NCBI RefSeq assembly: GCF_000423145.1
Contig: NZ_AUHK01000017.1
Coordinates: 1-45,518, forward strand
Reading direction: 5' to 3'
From: Helcococcus sueciensis DSM 17243
Lineage (GTDB): Bacteria; Bacillota; Clostridia; Tissierellales; Peptoniphilaceae
DNA: 45,518 nucleotides
Shown here: positions 9,543 through 17,160 of the stretch, in pieces
Layout of the letters: each line of letters begins with the position of its first letter
How positions within the stretch are numbered: the first letter of the stretch is position 1
The notes under the pieces: generated by a model
What the model was told of the DNA's origin: nothing
Database searches by the model: none
Seen by the model: only the letters and a program-made list of their open reading frames with translations
Translations under genes and position numbers: made by a program

Positions 9543-10199
9543 CTATTTTTCAAAATATATTAATCCATCAAATGATGCTGATTTTATATTTACCCAAACA
9601 TCATTATTTCTCCAACCATCATTCACAATTATATATTTTGTACTCTCAATATCACCATAATTTATTTCTGCATAGCCATGAGCAATTATCCAATGAAAAC
9701 CAAATTTATTATCATTTGATGTTCCTACAATTACAGGTCTATTTCTATCTATCCTATTTACTAATCTAGAATATCGGAAATAATCTAATGATACTACTGA
9801 ATTATTTATACCTTTATCTCTAAAATATCTATTTAACCCTTTTTTTAAATCTGAATATCCAGTAAAGCCATGCCCTACATATTTTTGCATTAAACTAATT
9901 AAATTATTTTCTGATATTTTTGAAGAACTTACATAGGCTTTATCTACATAATCATAATAGTATCGCATTGTAATTGCACTTGCAATTGCTCCACAATTAT
10001 TTCCATCTATATACCATGCTTTTAATTTACCTGGCAATTTCTTTATTGTATTTAAATTACCATATGGCACTATATCATTATTATAATTTTTTGTGATAGT
10101 ATTTATAATAACATAAATATTAAAATCAGAATAGTTTTCATCATTCTTTTTATAATTATAACAAAAGAATAAACAATATTTTTCACAATATCGATATGT
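9543..10199 (-). pseudogene. C39-like cysteine peptidase, 5' end lost
   Basis: The papain-fold C39-like catalytic residues are in place: Cys in NNCGAIASA, His in FGFHWIIAHGY and Asn/Asp in VNDGW. The frame is open from 9543 to 10199, where it meets a stop, but contains no ATG near the beginning. The only candidate start is the GTG at 10070, inside the segment NNDIVPYGNL, which in relatives follows the signal peptide. A protein made from there would have no export signal. I read it as a secreted peptidase gene whose 5' end has decayed; a functional cytoplasmic form is less likely. The stretch 10200-10273 is empty. Confidence 0.65.
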
Positions 10200-10273
10200 T
10201 TATAGTTGCATGATTCAAAGTTCATATAAACTCGTTAAAAACTCATAATTTTTATATAGTTTATCTAGATTCA

Positions 10274-10843
10274 TTATCTTAGTCTTAATAGTCTTTCCAT
10301 TGGATCAGACTCTACTTCTTCAAATGGTGTTGTACAATTTTCTTTTACAATGTCATAAATCTCATACCACAATAGATTGGCTGTTTTTTGAAACTGACTA
10401 GACATCTGTACAAACGGTGATGCTATAACTCCACCAGTTGTAGGATGTTTTCCTAAAAGTCCAAATTGACTTATTGCCTCTTCACATTGAATGTATCTTG
10501 CAAATGCCTGAGAGTATGATTCTAGTAATCTTGAATTTACTAAATTTTTACAGTTTCTTTGTTTTAACCACTGCCAGGTTTCTTTATATATTTCATCAGC
10601 TCCAAGTGGTATTCTATTTTTTTGTTTTGCAGATAAATAATCACTAGGTGCTGGCATATCTGAACCATCAAGAACAGCTCCATCTGGTAAGTCTACTGCA
10701 TCTATTTCTTCTGGAGTAAATGTTGGTATATCATTCATCAATATTTCTACTTCTTTTCCTTTTTGTATTTTTTCTATTGCAGGCTGTGGTTTACCTCCTG
10801 CTTTTACTCTTCTTCCTCCTCTATATGTTCCATCTTTAGCGAT
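10274..10843 (-). pseudogene. Phage terminase small subunit, P27 family, ATG changed to ATC
   Basis: The frame reads AKDGTYRGGRRVKAGGKPQP at its start and continues through FARYIQCEEAISQFGLLGKHPTTGGVI to a stop at 10274, a full-length P27-type small terminase (about 190 residues) that would bind cos DNA during packaging. A perfect GGAGGTGAT site lies 3 bases before codon 1, but that codon is ATC (plus-strand gat at 10841-10843), not ATG. The next candidates are TTG/ATG at 10741, which would remove the basic N-terminus. A large terminase gene is missing downstream, so this is a phage remnant. ATC initiation at a low rate is possible. Confidence 0.75.
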
Positions 10844-10870
10844 AGTATCACCTCCTAATACTTAAATATA

Positions 10871-10916
10871 AAATCTCCCTTCAATAAACAATATTGTTTA
10901 CTGTAGGGAGATTTTT
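10871..10916. terminator. Strong bidirectional terminator
   Basis: AAATCTCCCT (10871-10880) pairs with AGGGAGATTT (10905-10914) around an inner palindrome TAAACAATATTGTTTA, with T runs on both sides. It ends the HTH/DUF6442 unit and cuts transcription off just before the small terminase ribosome site. Confidence 0.85.
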
Positions 10917-10933
10917 AGTTTAACTATGTTTGT

Positions 10934-11140
10934 CTAAAAATAGAAAAGATCCTCAAATTTCTTTTCTAAAGCAATGCAAAGTATCAAAGCTAACTTAGCA
11001 GTTGGGTTAAATTGACCAGTTTCAATCGAGCTAATTGTATTTCTTGAAACACCCACCTCATCAGCTAATTGTTGTTGTGAATAACCTTTTTCTTTTCTAA
11101 CTTCTTTTAAATGATTTTTAAGAACTAGTTTATCATCCAT
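10934..11140 (-). CDS. XRE-family HTH regulator (small)
   Basis: About 68 residues, nearly all one Cro/CI-type helix-turn-helix domain (YSQQQLADEVGVSRNTISSIETGQFNPT), followed by a short tail FEDLFYF. The start is the ATG at 11140 (MDDKLVL), just 9 bases after the DUF6442 stop. Such mini-regulators commonly pair with a DUF6442-type membrane protein and control it. The dyad in the shared promoter at 11491-11504 is its likely operator. Confidence 0.85.
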   Translation of the reverse strand: MDDKLVLKNHLKEVRKEKGYSQQQLADEVGVSRNTISSIETGQFNPTAKLALILCIALEKKFEDLFYF

Positions 11141-11149
11141 AATCAATCA

Positions 11150-11467
11150 CTACTTCAATGTTATAAGGTTAGCTGCAAATAAAGCAATTCCTATAATCGC
11201 CATAAGTATCCCCATTAACAATTGATTTCTTTCTTTTAATTTTGCATACTTTACAAGTTCTTTTGTTGATTCGATACTAAAATAAATACTTAGTATTCCA
11301 TAATTAAAAGAATTGAAGAAAAAAGCTTCAATTCCAAATAAGATAGCAGTAACAGCTAGTCCGATTTGGCTGGAAACTTCACCTGCTTTTTTAAAAATAT
11401 CAACCATCATCTCATCATGATGTTTATATTCTTCACGACTTCTTGCTAAAACTTCATCTCTCTTCAT
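11150..11467 (-). CDS. DUF6442-like small membrane protein
   Basis: About 105 residues: a charged N-terminal helix (MKRDEVLARSREEYKHHDE), then three or four hydrophobic segments. The ATG at 11467 is preferred over 11473, because the GGAG site is 7 bases before it and only one base before the other. It pairs with the XRE regulator downstream, an arrangement seen widely in Firmicutes. Function is unknown. The pair sits between the HNH nuclease and small terminase genes of a phage remnant. Confidence 0.7.
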   Translation of the reverse strand: MKRDEVLARSREEYKHHDEMMVDIFKKAGEVSSQIGLAVTAILFGIEAFFFNSFNYGILSIYFSIESTKELVKYAKLKERNQLLMGILMAIIGIALFAANLITLK

Positions 11468-11490
11468 ATTCATTCTCCTTTATAGTTTTG

Positions 11491-11539
11491 CCAAGTTTAC
11501 TTGGTATTTATATTGTATCATGCCAAGTTTTATTGTCAA
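11491..11539 (-). promoter_or_regulatory. Promoter and operator of the DUF6442/HTH pair
   Basis: On the minus strand TTGACA (11534-11539) and TACAAT (11512-11517, with an upstream TG) are 16 bases apart. A perfect dyad CCAAGT-N2-ACTTGG lies at 11491-11504, just downstream of the -10, and a matching half-site sits in the spacer at 11522-11532. Two sites around a promoter suit autorepression by the XRE protein. Confidence 0.75.
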
Positions 11540-11580
11540 TAGGTTAGAATAAATATTTTGTTTTTGATGACATTCTTTAA

Positions 11581-11665
11581 TACCCCCTTTGAACCCGAGT
11601 TTTTGTGTGTGCTTGCCCCGCTCCGTTCCCATGGGACCTAGTCGTAGAGATTTTATCCCCCCTAG
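11581..11665. other. GC-rich non-coding segment, candidate phage cos region
   Basis: Between the HNH nuclease stop and the HTH unit lies a short non-coding stretch with runs such as CCCCC, CCCGAG, GCCCCGCTCCG and ATCCCCCCTAGGG, far richer in GC than the rest of the window. In HK97-type phages the cos site lies between the HNH gene and the small terminase gene, which is the arrangement here once the inserted HTH/DUF6442 unit is removed. The cos assignment is inference from position and composition. Confidence 0.5.
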
Positions 11666-12024
11666 GGTCTATTAAATCTATCTCCATCTAAAACACTAAT
11701 TCTTGAATGGCAGGATTTACAAAGTGCCATTAAGTTTGACTCATCATGATTTCCTCCACGTCTTAAAGGTAAAATATGATGTACTTCTTCTGCTTTAGTA
11801 AACCTCCCATCTTTTAAACACTGTTCACACAAAGGGTTATTGTTTATATATCTATTTCTAATTTTTCTCCACTTAGATCCATACCTTTTCTTTGTTAGTG
11901 GGTCTCTTCTATATTTTTCATAGTATCTATTAACATCTCTTTGATGTTTTTTACAATAACTACCATCTTCTATTAACTCAGGACAGCCTGGATATGAACA
12001 TGGTTTCTTTGGTTTTCTTGGCAT
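11662..12024 (-). CDS. HNH endonuclease, phage packaging type
   Basis: A 120-residue nuclease. The zinc-binding pairs CSYPGC...YC and CEQC...CKSC surround the HNH core EVHHILPLRRGGNHDESNLMALC, with His residues of the metal site. It resembles the small HNH proteins next to terminase genes in cos-type phages, where they support DNA cleavage during packaging. A GGAG site precedes the ATG. It looks intact, although the rest of the phage is gone. Confidence 0.85.
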   Translation of the reverse strand: MPRKPKKPCSYPGCPELIEDGSYCKKHQRDVNRYYEKYRRDPLTKKRYGSKWRKIRNRYINNNPLCEQCLKDGRFTKAEEVHHILPLRRGGNHDESNLMALCKSCHSRISVLDGDRFNRP

Positions 12025-12042
12025 TATTATTCTCCATAAAAA

Positions 12043-12073
12043 AAGTCTTAAGGATAAAAATTCCCCAAGACTT
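12043..12073. terminator. Terminator just ahead of the HNH gene
   Basis: AAGTCTT (12043-12049) pairs with AAGACTT (12067-12073), extended by GG/CC. On the minus strand a run of seven T follows and leads directly into the ribosome site of the HNH gene. It ends upstream transcription on the minus strand. Confidence 0.6.
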
Positions 12074-12145
12074 AAATAATTATTATTTTCTACTCTAATA
12101 CTACTACACTTAGCTACTATTATTCTATCAACTTTACTATATATT

Positions 12146-12483
12146 TTAGTATACAGTTAAATCATTATACAGTTTCTTATCAATTATTTCTTCAATTGAC
12201 AAATCTTTTATTCTTACAGAATTTAATAAATCATTATATGAACTAAAGATACAGTAAACTTGCTCTTATACGTCAGTAAAGATATATCCTTCTTCTGAAT
12301 AGCTTAAAGAATACATTTTGTCCAAGTAATAAAATTCGAATTCATGATTCATTGATATATCTTCTAAAAAAGATTGTAAATTATATTCATTAAATCTAGA
12401 ATAATTTCCATATTTTTTATATGAACTAATAGTATGTCATTTTTTTCTAATAATAATTCTTCCATTTTATTTTCGATATCCAT
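12146..12483 (-). pseudogene. Broken small gene, family not recognised
   Basis: Starting at the ATG at 12483, the frame reads MDIENKMEELLLEKNDILLVH. It then continues in another frame with YKKYGNYSRFNEYNLQSF and MNHEFEFYYLDKMYSLSY, meets an in-frame TAA at 12266-12268, and goes on as EQVYCIFSSYNDLLNS to a stop at 12146. At least one frameshift and one nonsense codon are present in what was a protein of about 112 residues. Its acidic, aromatic-rich composition recalls small immunity-type proteins, but I cannot name a family. The flanks 12074-12145 and 12484-12554 are empty. Confidence 0.6.
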
Positions 12484-12554
12484 ACCACTTTTTTACAATA
12501 TTACTATTTCATAGAATAATCTACCCTAGTTTTATGATTTATCCATAAATAGTT

Positions 12555-13317
12555 CTAATTTAATTTACTTTTATATAAAATATCCAAATATTCTGGTAGA
12601 TTATAAGGAGATACAATAAGAGATTTTAACCTGTATGCATTAACATTACCAGCAGATGGTGTATTGAATCTTTTAAATGCCTTTTCCCCAACTCCAAATT
12701 TATATGCTTGAAAGACAATTTTTGAGCAATAAGTTTCTTTTGTTGAGTTTATATCAAAAGAAATTCTATAAACTGATTTTGAATTTCTATATTTTCTATC
12801 TGCCCAGTTTGCCGCACTTTTACCCCAACTAGCATATCTTGGTCTATATACTTTTATCCAACCAGATGAATATTGCTTCTTAAATCTTAAGGGTGAAATA
12901 GTTCTAACGTAGCTATCTTTATTTGGTATATCCAATATAGTTCTGCTATTTAATGCAATCGCGGCATGTCCTGTTAAACCAAAAGAACTAGTCGAATTAG
13001 TAATTAAGACATCACCAGGATTCAACGTAAATGATGAACTGCTTTTATTACTATATTTATTAGCAACCTTAGAGTCATAGACTTTATAAAAAATATCACT
13101 ATTATCTAGTTTTTTTTTCTAAAATTGCACTTTCATTTATTAACTTTAATACATCTTCGTATTTTACATCTTCGGCAATATATCCATCTTCAACATTCTT
13201 TATATATTCTTGATATGTAAATCCACCTTCAGCGAATACATTCGTTGAAAAAATAAATAAATATAATGCTAAAAGTACTAAACTTATTTTTCCTAAACTA
13301 AATTTAAATTTTCTCAT
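12555..13317 (-). pseudogene. Secreted YiiX-like papain-fold hydrolase, out of frame at an A9 run
   Basis: The first part starts at the ATG at 13317 (MRKFKFSLGK, with AAGGAG upstream) and encodes a signal peptide ending near STNVFAEGG. The second part has the permuted NlpC/P60 (YiiX/DUF830) motifs GDVLI, GHAAIAL and the catalytic YCSKIV. The frames are offset by one base at a run of nine A on the coding strand (plus 13110-13118); eight A would join them into one protein of about 253 residues. The gene may be phase-variable, rescued by slippage, or dead. It could act on cell-wall peptides or lipids outside the cell. Confidence 0.75.
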
Positions 13318-13420
13318 GACATCTCCTTTTAAATTCAAATCTCTACTAAAAATATATTTTTTTTCTTTTATAACTTTTACTATGCAATAAACACAGAATT
13401 ATAAGTCCGTGTTTTCCCTT

Positions 13421-13780
13421 TTAATTCTCAATAAAATAAATTGGTTTTTCTAAGACTTTACTTATAGTATATTCTGCATTTTCATTGTCATATATAGAAA
13501 TATTTATATTGTTATAATCAAAATATTTCAACGGATTATATCCATGCAGTTCAAAAATATAATTGTAGTTTCTATCCTTCTTAAACCTTATTTTTGCAAT
13601 ATATCCTCCCTGCTTACTATCTCTATATATTTTCTTTTCTATTATCTCTTCTGCACTTATTCCTTCACTTGATATGTATTTGTCTACATTCTTTTCAAAT
13701 AGAATTTTTGAAATAAATAAAATATATATAAGTATTAAAATAATAATTGCAATTATTGAGCCTGTTATCCATTTTTTCAT
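13421..13780 (-). CDS. DUF3139-like membrane-anchored protein
   Basis: A 119-residue protein with one N-terminal membrane helix (ITGSIIAIIILILIYILFIS). A small extracellular domain follows, with VDKYISSEGISAEEIIEKK near residue 33 and a segment KQGGYIAKIRFKKD, similar in layout to DUF3139 proteins of Firmicutes. Function is unknown. An AAGGA site lies before the ATG. It stands upstream of the YiiX-like gene with about 100 bases between. Confidence 0.55.
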   Translation of the reverse strand: MKKWITGSIIAIIILILIYILFISKILFEKNVDKYISSEGISAEEIIEKKIYRDSKQGGYIAKIRFKKDRNYNYIFELHGYNPLKYFDYNNINISIYDNENAEYTISKVLEKPIYFIEN

Positions 13781-13937
13781 AATTAATATTCCTTTTCTTC
13801 TTCATAATATTATATTTGAATTCGAGATTTCATTTTCCCAACTAAATTCCATATTTCTTTATCCATTAGTGCAACAACGTTTTTATTTGAATGTATATCT
13901 ATACTATTGTTATGCATTTTTATATCCTGATTCTTTT

Positions 13938-14146
13938 TTAAATGAGTTTGTTTTCTTTGATTTTTAATCCTCTAAGTGTTTTATATATATTTGGCTGAGC
14001 TTCCACTTGTCTCATAAGTCTGGGAAAACTTCTAATTCTTTGTAGTCCATTAAAAGATAGAAAGAATTTGTAATATCATATTCTCTGTAATGCCCTGATT
14101 GGAAAATTTTTACTTGTGGATATGTGAAGTCTCTTTCCTTGGCTAG
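13938..14146 (-). pseudogene. C-terminal remnant of an unrecognised gene
   Basis: The minus strand reads KERDFTYPQVKIFQSGHYRE...LLMDYKELEVFPDL from 14140. It then continues in a shifted frame as MRQVEAQPNIYKTLRGLKIK to a stop at 13938. It has no start codon and at least one frameshift. The coding character is convincing but I cannot name the family. The stretch 13781-13937 holds nothing else that I can support. Confidence 0.5.
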
Positions 14147-14150
14147 CTAA

Positions 14151-15401
14151 TTATTTTATTCTATATTTAGTTCCTCGGCCTTGTCCAAATTTTTCTATAT
14201 ATCCTAAGTGAATTAAATTTTTAATAAGCTCTAAAACTTTATTTTTCCCAAATCCTGTCATTTCCATAAGGTCAGAGCTTGCTAGTTCTTTTTTTACTAG
14301 TGCGTTATATATTAGATTTTCATCAGTTGTTAATCCTTCTAAACCTGAAAAAATTGGTAATGTTATTTCTATAGAGTTATCATAAATTTTAAATTTTGGT
14401 TTTCTATTACTATTTCTATAAGCGTTTTTTATTCTTCTTATTCCTGTTCCAAAGCTTTCTATAATATCTAATCTAAAAAATACATTTCCAATGACAGGAT
14501 TACGCATAATAGAAATTTGACTGTCTAGAAACTCTTTTTCCGATAGTTCTTTTGGCAGCCCTCCTGGTGATGATATAACAATCTGATTGTCAGTCATTGA
14601 TATTTGTATGTATGATTGTCTCATCCAATCTCTGTGGACTAAGGCATTTGCAATAGTTTCTCGAAAAGCATTTTCTGGTATTTTCTCTTTTTTTTCTCTA
14701 TATGCTCCATTAATTAATTCAAATTGATAATATTCTCTATATCTTTCAACAGCAAGGTCATATGCTTCTAAAATAGAAATTCCTTTTATTTGCTTTCTAC
14801 TTAAGATAGTATCTTGGTCTTCTCCAAAACGTACAATATCAATTATATTAAATTCATTTTCATCAGCCAGCAAAGATCCTGCATTTGTAAAGTTTTCTTC
14901 TTTATCCATTAATTCAAGTGTCTTCAAAATATCTTTGTTTATATTTTGTATGCCTAACGTTTTTTGAAGCTTTTTTTCTAGATAAGAAAATTTTAAATTT
15001 TTATCCTGAGATGTTAAAATATCAAATGATTGGTTTTTCCCTAGTAATATTAAATTTTTTAACTCATGGCTATCAACTTCTACCGTTGAAGAATCATATC
15101 TCTTATATGTTTTTGATTTATAAAAATATGGGACTTGTAGTCCTGGTAAAATTACTAACTCTACTATCTTTTTCTTTTCGTCTATATTTATTAAGTAGTC
15201 TACTTTTGGTGAAATAGAGTCATTAATTTTATTCTCTATGTCTAAAGCTGCTTGGATTGGATTTTGTATTTCCTTTACATTGTCATTATCATCAATTCCA
15301 AAAATTATTCTACCACCATCATAATTAGCAAAAGCAGTAACTGTTTTTAAAAATGAATTTGTGATTTTTTCTTTTAATTCTAAATTAAATGTTTCTCACA
15401 T
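14151..15401 (-). pseudogene. AlbA_2/RecG-like ATP-binding regulator, stop at codon 2
   Basis: A GGAGG site 5 bases before the ATG at 15401 leads into ATG-TGA; after that stop the same frame is open for 415 codons. The N-terminus matches the Schlafen AlbA_2 domain (LELKEKIT...FANYDGGRIIFGIDD). The middle matches COG2865-type regulators (NAFRETIANALVHRDWMRQS, SPGGLPKEL, SFGTGIRRIKNAY). A winged-helix segment ends the protein. Only one base (probably AGA to TGA) disables it. The next in-frame ATG (14918) would give only the C-terminal half. It probably autoregulated through the palindrome just upstream. Confidence 0.85.
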
Positions 15402-15427
15402 TTTTTCCTCCTATTTGAATTATAACA

Positions 15428-15481
15428 AAAACAAACGCAAAAACAAACGCAAAATTTTACGTTTATTTTTGCGTTTGTTTT
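15428..15481. promoter_or_regulatory. 54-bp near-perfect palindrome, probable operator
   Basis: Two 27-base arms match at 25 of 27 positions around the centre AAAA/TTTT. Each arm holds two copies of a unit like ACAAACG(C)AAAA, so four sites are packed in two inverted pairs. It lies about 25 bases upstream of the AlbA_2/RecG-like gene's ATG and covers its likely promoter, so it is probably the operator of that winged-helix regulator. Confidence 0.65.
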
Positions 15482-15562
15482 AAATCGTAAATTATTTAAA
15501 ATATATTTTAAATGCATCTGCCTTAACTTGCTTAAAGGCGCAATTTATACTCTCGATATTAA

Positions 15563-16060
15563 TCACGATAATACCTTCATATATTCCTAATTTCCTCTTC
15601 TATTTTAAATAGTCTACTGTATTTTATGAGTCGTCTTAGATTTTTGTTTGATGATTTAAATTATCTTTTTATGGCTTCTGTAAGAATTTGCTTATCTATT
15701 TTTTCTCCATCTATTATTATGTCACAAATTGTTCGGTCAATATCGTATACTGGGATAAAATTTCCTTACGGTAATTTTATTTCTCTCTGTCCTAGTTCGT
15801 ATAAATATTTTTTTACATTGTAAACTTGTCGATCTTCATACCTCTTTTTGATATGGCTTGAATTTTAGCCTTAGGGTACAGATATGTGAAATACATTCGG
15901 AGTCCTATCTGATAGGTCGTGGTAGTATAGGGATGTTTGATGGGAAAATATTATCTTGTTACTATTTGATCATATTAAAACAAAATCGTCTATTACTTTT
16001 CCTTTTAATTGATATAGTCCTGGTCTTAATCTTTCTAAATGTCCAATTTTCGGAAGTCTG
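15563..16060 (-). pseudogene. Dead copy of the AbiEi antitoxin gene
   Basis: This segment aligns base by base with the intact antitoxin gene at 41864-42451: shared runs include the stretch around TTTTGATATGGCT and the segment before CTTAATCTTTCTA. It carries many substitutions and broken frames. The tail (15544-15562) also copies the start of the AbiEii gene, after which similarity stops, so the toxin gene is missing. Beyond about 16060 the antitoxin 5' end has been replaced. It is the relic of a second AbiE locus. Confidence 0.85.
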
Positions 16061-16117
16061 GACTTTTGCTTTTCGGAATTCAGATTTTGTATTATTAGTT
16101 ATATTTTAAATTTATAT

Positions 16118-16190
16118 ATACTCCCTTCAATAAAAAAATAGCAGCCTTGTAAGCTACTATTATAGAAAGTACAAAATGAGTTAATTATAT
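16118..16190. repeat. Duplicated AbiE flank with terminator
   Basis: This copies 42555-42630, including the hairpin (AATAGCAGC 16137-16145 with GCTACTATT 16153-16161) and the following AGAAAGTACAAAATGAGTTAATTA. The duplication therefore spanned the antitoxin gene and its upstream flank together, in the same orientation, about 26 kb apart. Confidence 0.75.
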
Positions 16191-16196
16191 ATTTTA

Positions 16197-16265
16197 CGTT
16201 TTCACAAACATATCATTAGCTTTTTTAGCATTTCTCTAGTATTGGTAAACATATCATAGGGGGAT
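16197..16265. repeat. Two 41-bp-spaced CAAACATATCAT units
   Basis: CAAACATATCAT at 16205-16216 and TAAACATATCAT at 16246-16257, with a TTTTTTAG-rich spacer. It matches the last module of the mosaic repeats at 27420-27490 and 28580-28650. From 16266 to 16430 only a short decayed coding scrap (RIITLYDSDHKILKEIK on the plus strand near 16333) is visible. Confidence 0.6.
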
Positions 16266-16430
16266 TTATACTAATACGTATTCAGAAAAATATTATTTAT
16301 TATATGGGAGATCATATGAAAAAAAAAACAGAATAATAACTTTATATGACTCTGATCATAAAATACTAAAAGAGATAAAATTAAATTTTTTAAATAAAGT
16401 TATTTTAATAGTTTTAATTTTCTCCATTAA

Positions 16431-16508
16431 AAAAGCACCTACTTGACTGAACCCCTCCATCCGTATTCCGGATTTTTGGTTCATGTCAACTTATGTAGAT
16501 GCCTTACT
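16431..16508 (-). terminator. Terminator split by a miniature insertion
   Basis: AAAAAAGCACCTAC on the left and GTAGATGCCTT on the right are the two arms of the terminator seen intact at 8939-8970. Here 45 bases plus a 3-bp duplication lie in the loop. The inserted sequence itself forms a hairpin, so termination is probably retained. Confidence 0.7.
16444..16488. mobile_element. 45-bp miniature element derived from the IS3-type IS
   Basis: The ends TGACTGAACC and GGTTCATGTCA are inverted repeats, flanked by the direct repeat ACT (16441-16443 and 16489-16491), the 3-bp target duplication typical of the IS3/IS150 group. On the minus strand the interior equals the left tip of the IS that starts at 45227 (TGAACC...TCCGGAATACGGATGGAGGGG). 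It has no coding capacity and would need a transposase from a full copy. Confidence 0.8.
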
Positions 16509-16514
16509 TTTATT

Positions 16515-16631
16515 TTATCCATCCCAATTACTGTAACCTGCATTCTTAGAAAGTTCAATTTCTAAATAATTTGTTTTAACTTTATCATTTTTTTCATTAA
16601 AAAGAATCATAAATTTAATTAATTTTTTCAT
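16515..16631 (-). CDS. Possible 38-residue peptide or gene remnant
   Basis: An open frame of 38 codons, MKKLIKFMILFNEKND...SKNAGYSNWDG, ends at 16515. The ribosome site is poor (GGAG 14 bases upstream). The C-terminal wording looks like the end of a longer protein, so a remnant is more likely than a real small gene. Confidence 0.3.
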   Translation of the reverse strand: MKKLIKFMILFNEKNDKVKTNYLEIELSKNAGYSNWDG

Positions 16632-16669
16632 TTGAAATATAACACTCCATAATTTAGTGTTAAACACCA

Positions 16670-17110
16670 TCAATCCTCAAATTTCCAAAATCCGGTGCCT
16701 GTTTCTGAATCATATTTTCTTTTAATTACCCCATCAATAACAGGTCTTAACTCAATCTCTGCAGTATATGACACAGTAAGCGATTTAATATGACCTCCTG
16801 CAATGCAGTGTTTTCCGTCCTCTTTGTAGGAAACTATAGCGTGTGTATGTTGATAGATTTCTCCATCTTCGTCAGAAATAACATTTCCAGTCATAGATAC
16901 AAGTTCAAGCATACCACGAATTGTTCTAGTCTCAAACTCGTTATCTTCTGGTATAAGTGTCTGTATTTCAGCCTCACCTAGCCCTCCAATACCACTGAAG
17001 ATAGCAGACATGATTTTTTCCTTCCTGCAGACATCTAAAATGCATCCTATAATTTCATCGCCTTTGTCCATTCTGATGTATACTGTGTCGTTTATTTTTC
17101 TGTAGTCCAT
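16670..17110 (-). CDS. PPC-domain (DUF296) protein
   Basis: A 146-residue protein made of a single PPC/DUF296 domain: IGCILDVCRKEKIMSAIFSGIGGLGEAEI near residue 20, HTHAIVSYKEDGKHCIAGGHIKS near 90, and a final TGTGFWKFED. In bacteria such proteins form trimers, and some bind DNA. The conserved His residues suggest metal or ligand binding. The start is the ATG at 17110 (MDYRKIN), because GGAGG lies 8 bases before it, inside the alternative start at 17125. The nucleoside phosphorylase gene lies 50 bases upstream on the same strand. Confidence 0.85.
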   Translation of the reverse strand: MDYRKINDTVYIRMDKGDEIIGCILDVCRKEKIMSAIFSGIGGLGEAEIQTLIPEDNEFETRTIRGMLELVSMTGNVISDEDGEIYQHTHAIVSYKEDGKHCIAGGHIKSLTVSYTAEIELRPVIDGVIKRKYDSETGTGFWKFED

Positions 17111-17160
17111 GAGCTTATCCTCCATAAATTTTATCTCTTATAATCTCATTATACTTTATC

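Noticed and set aside
16325-16395. Plus-strand coding scrap RIITLYDSDHKILKEIK
   Set aside because: Too short, without start or stop context; no family can be given.
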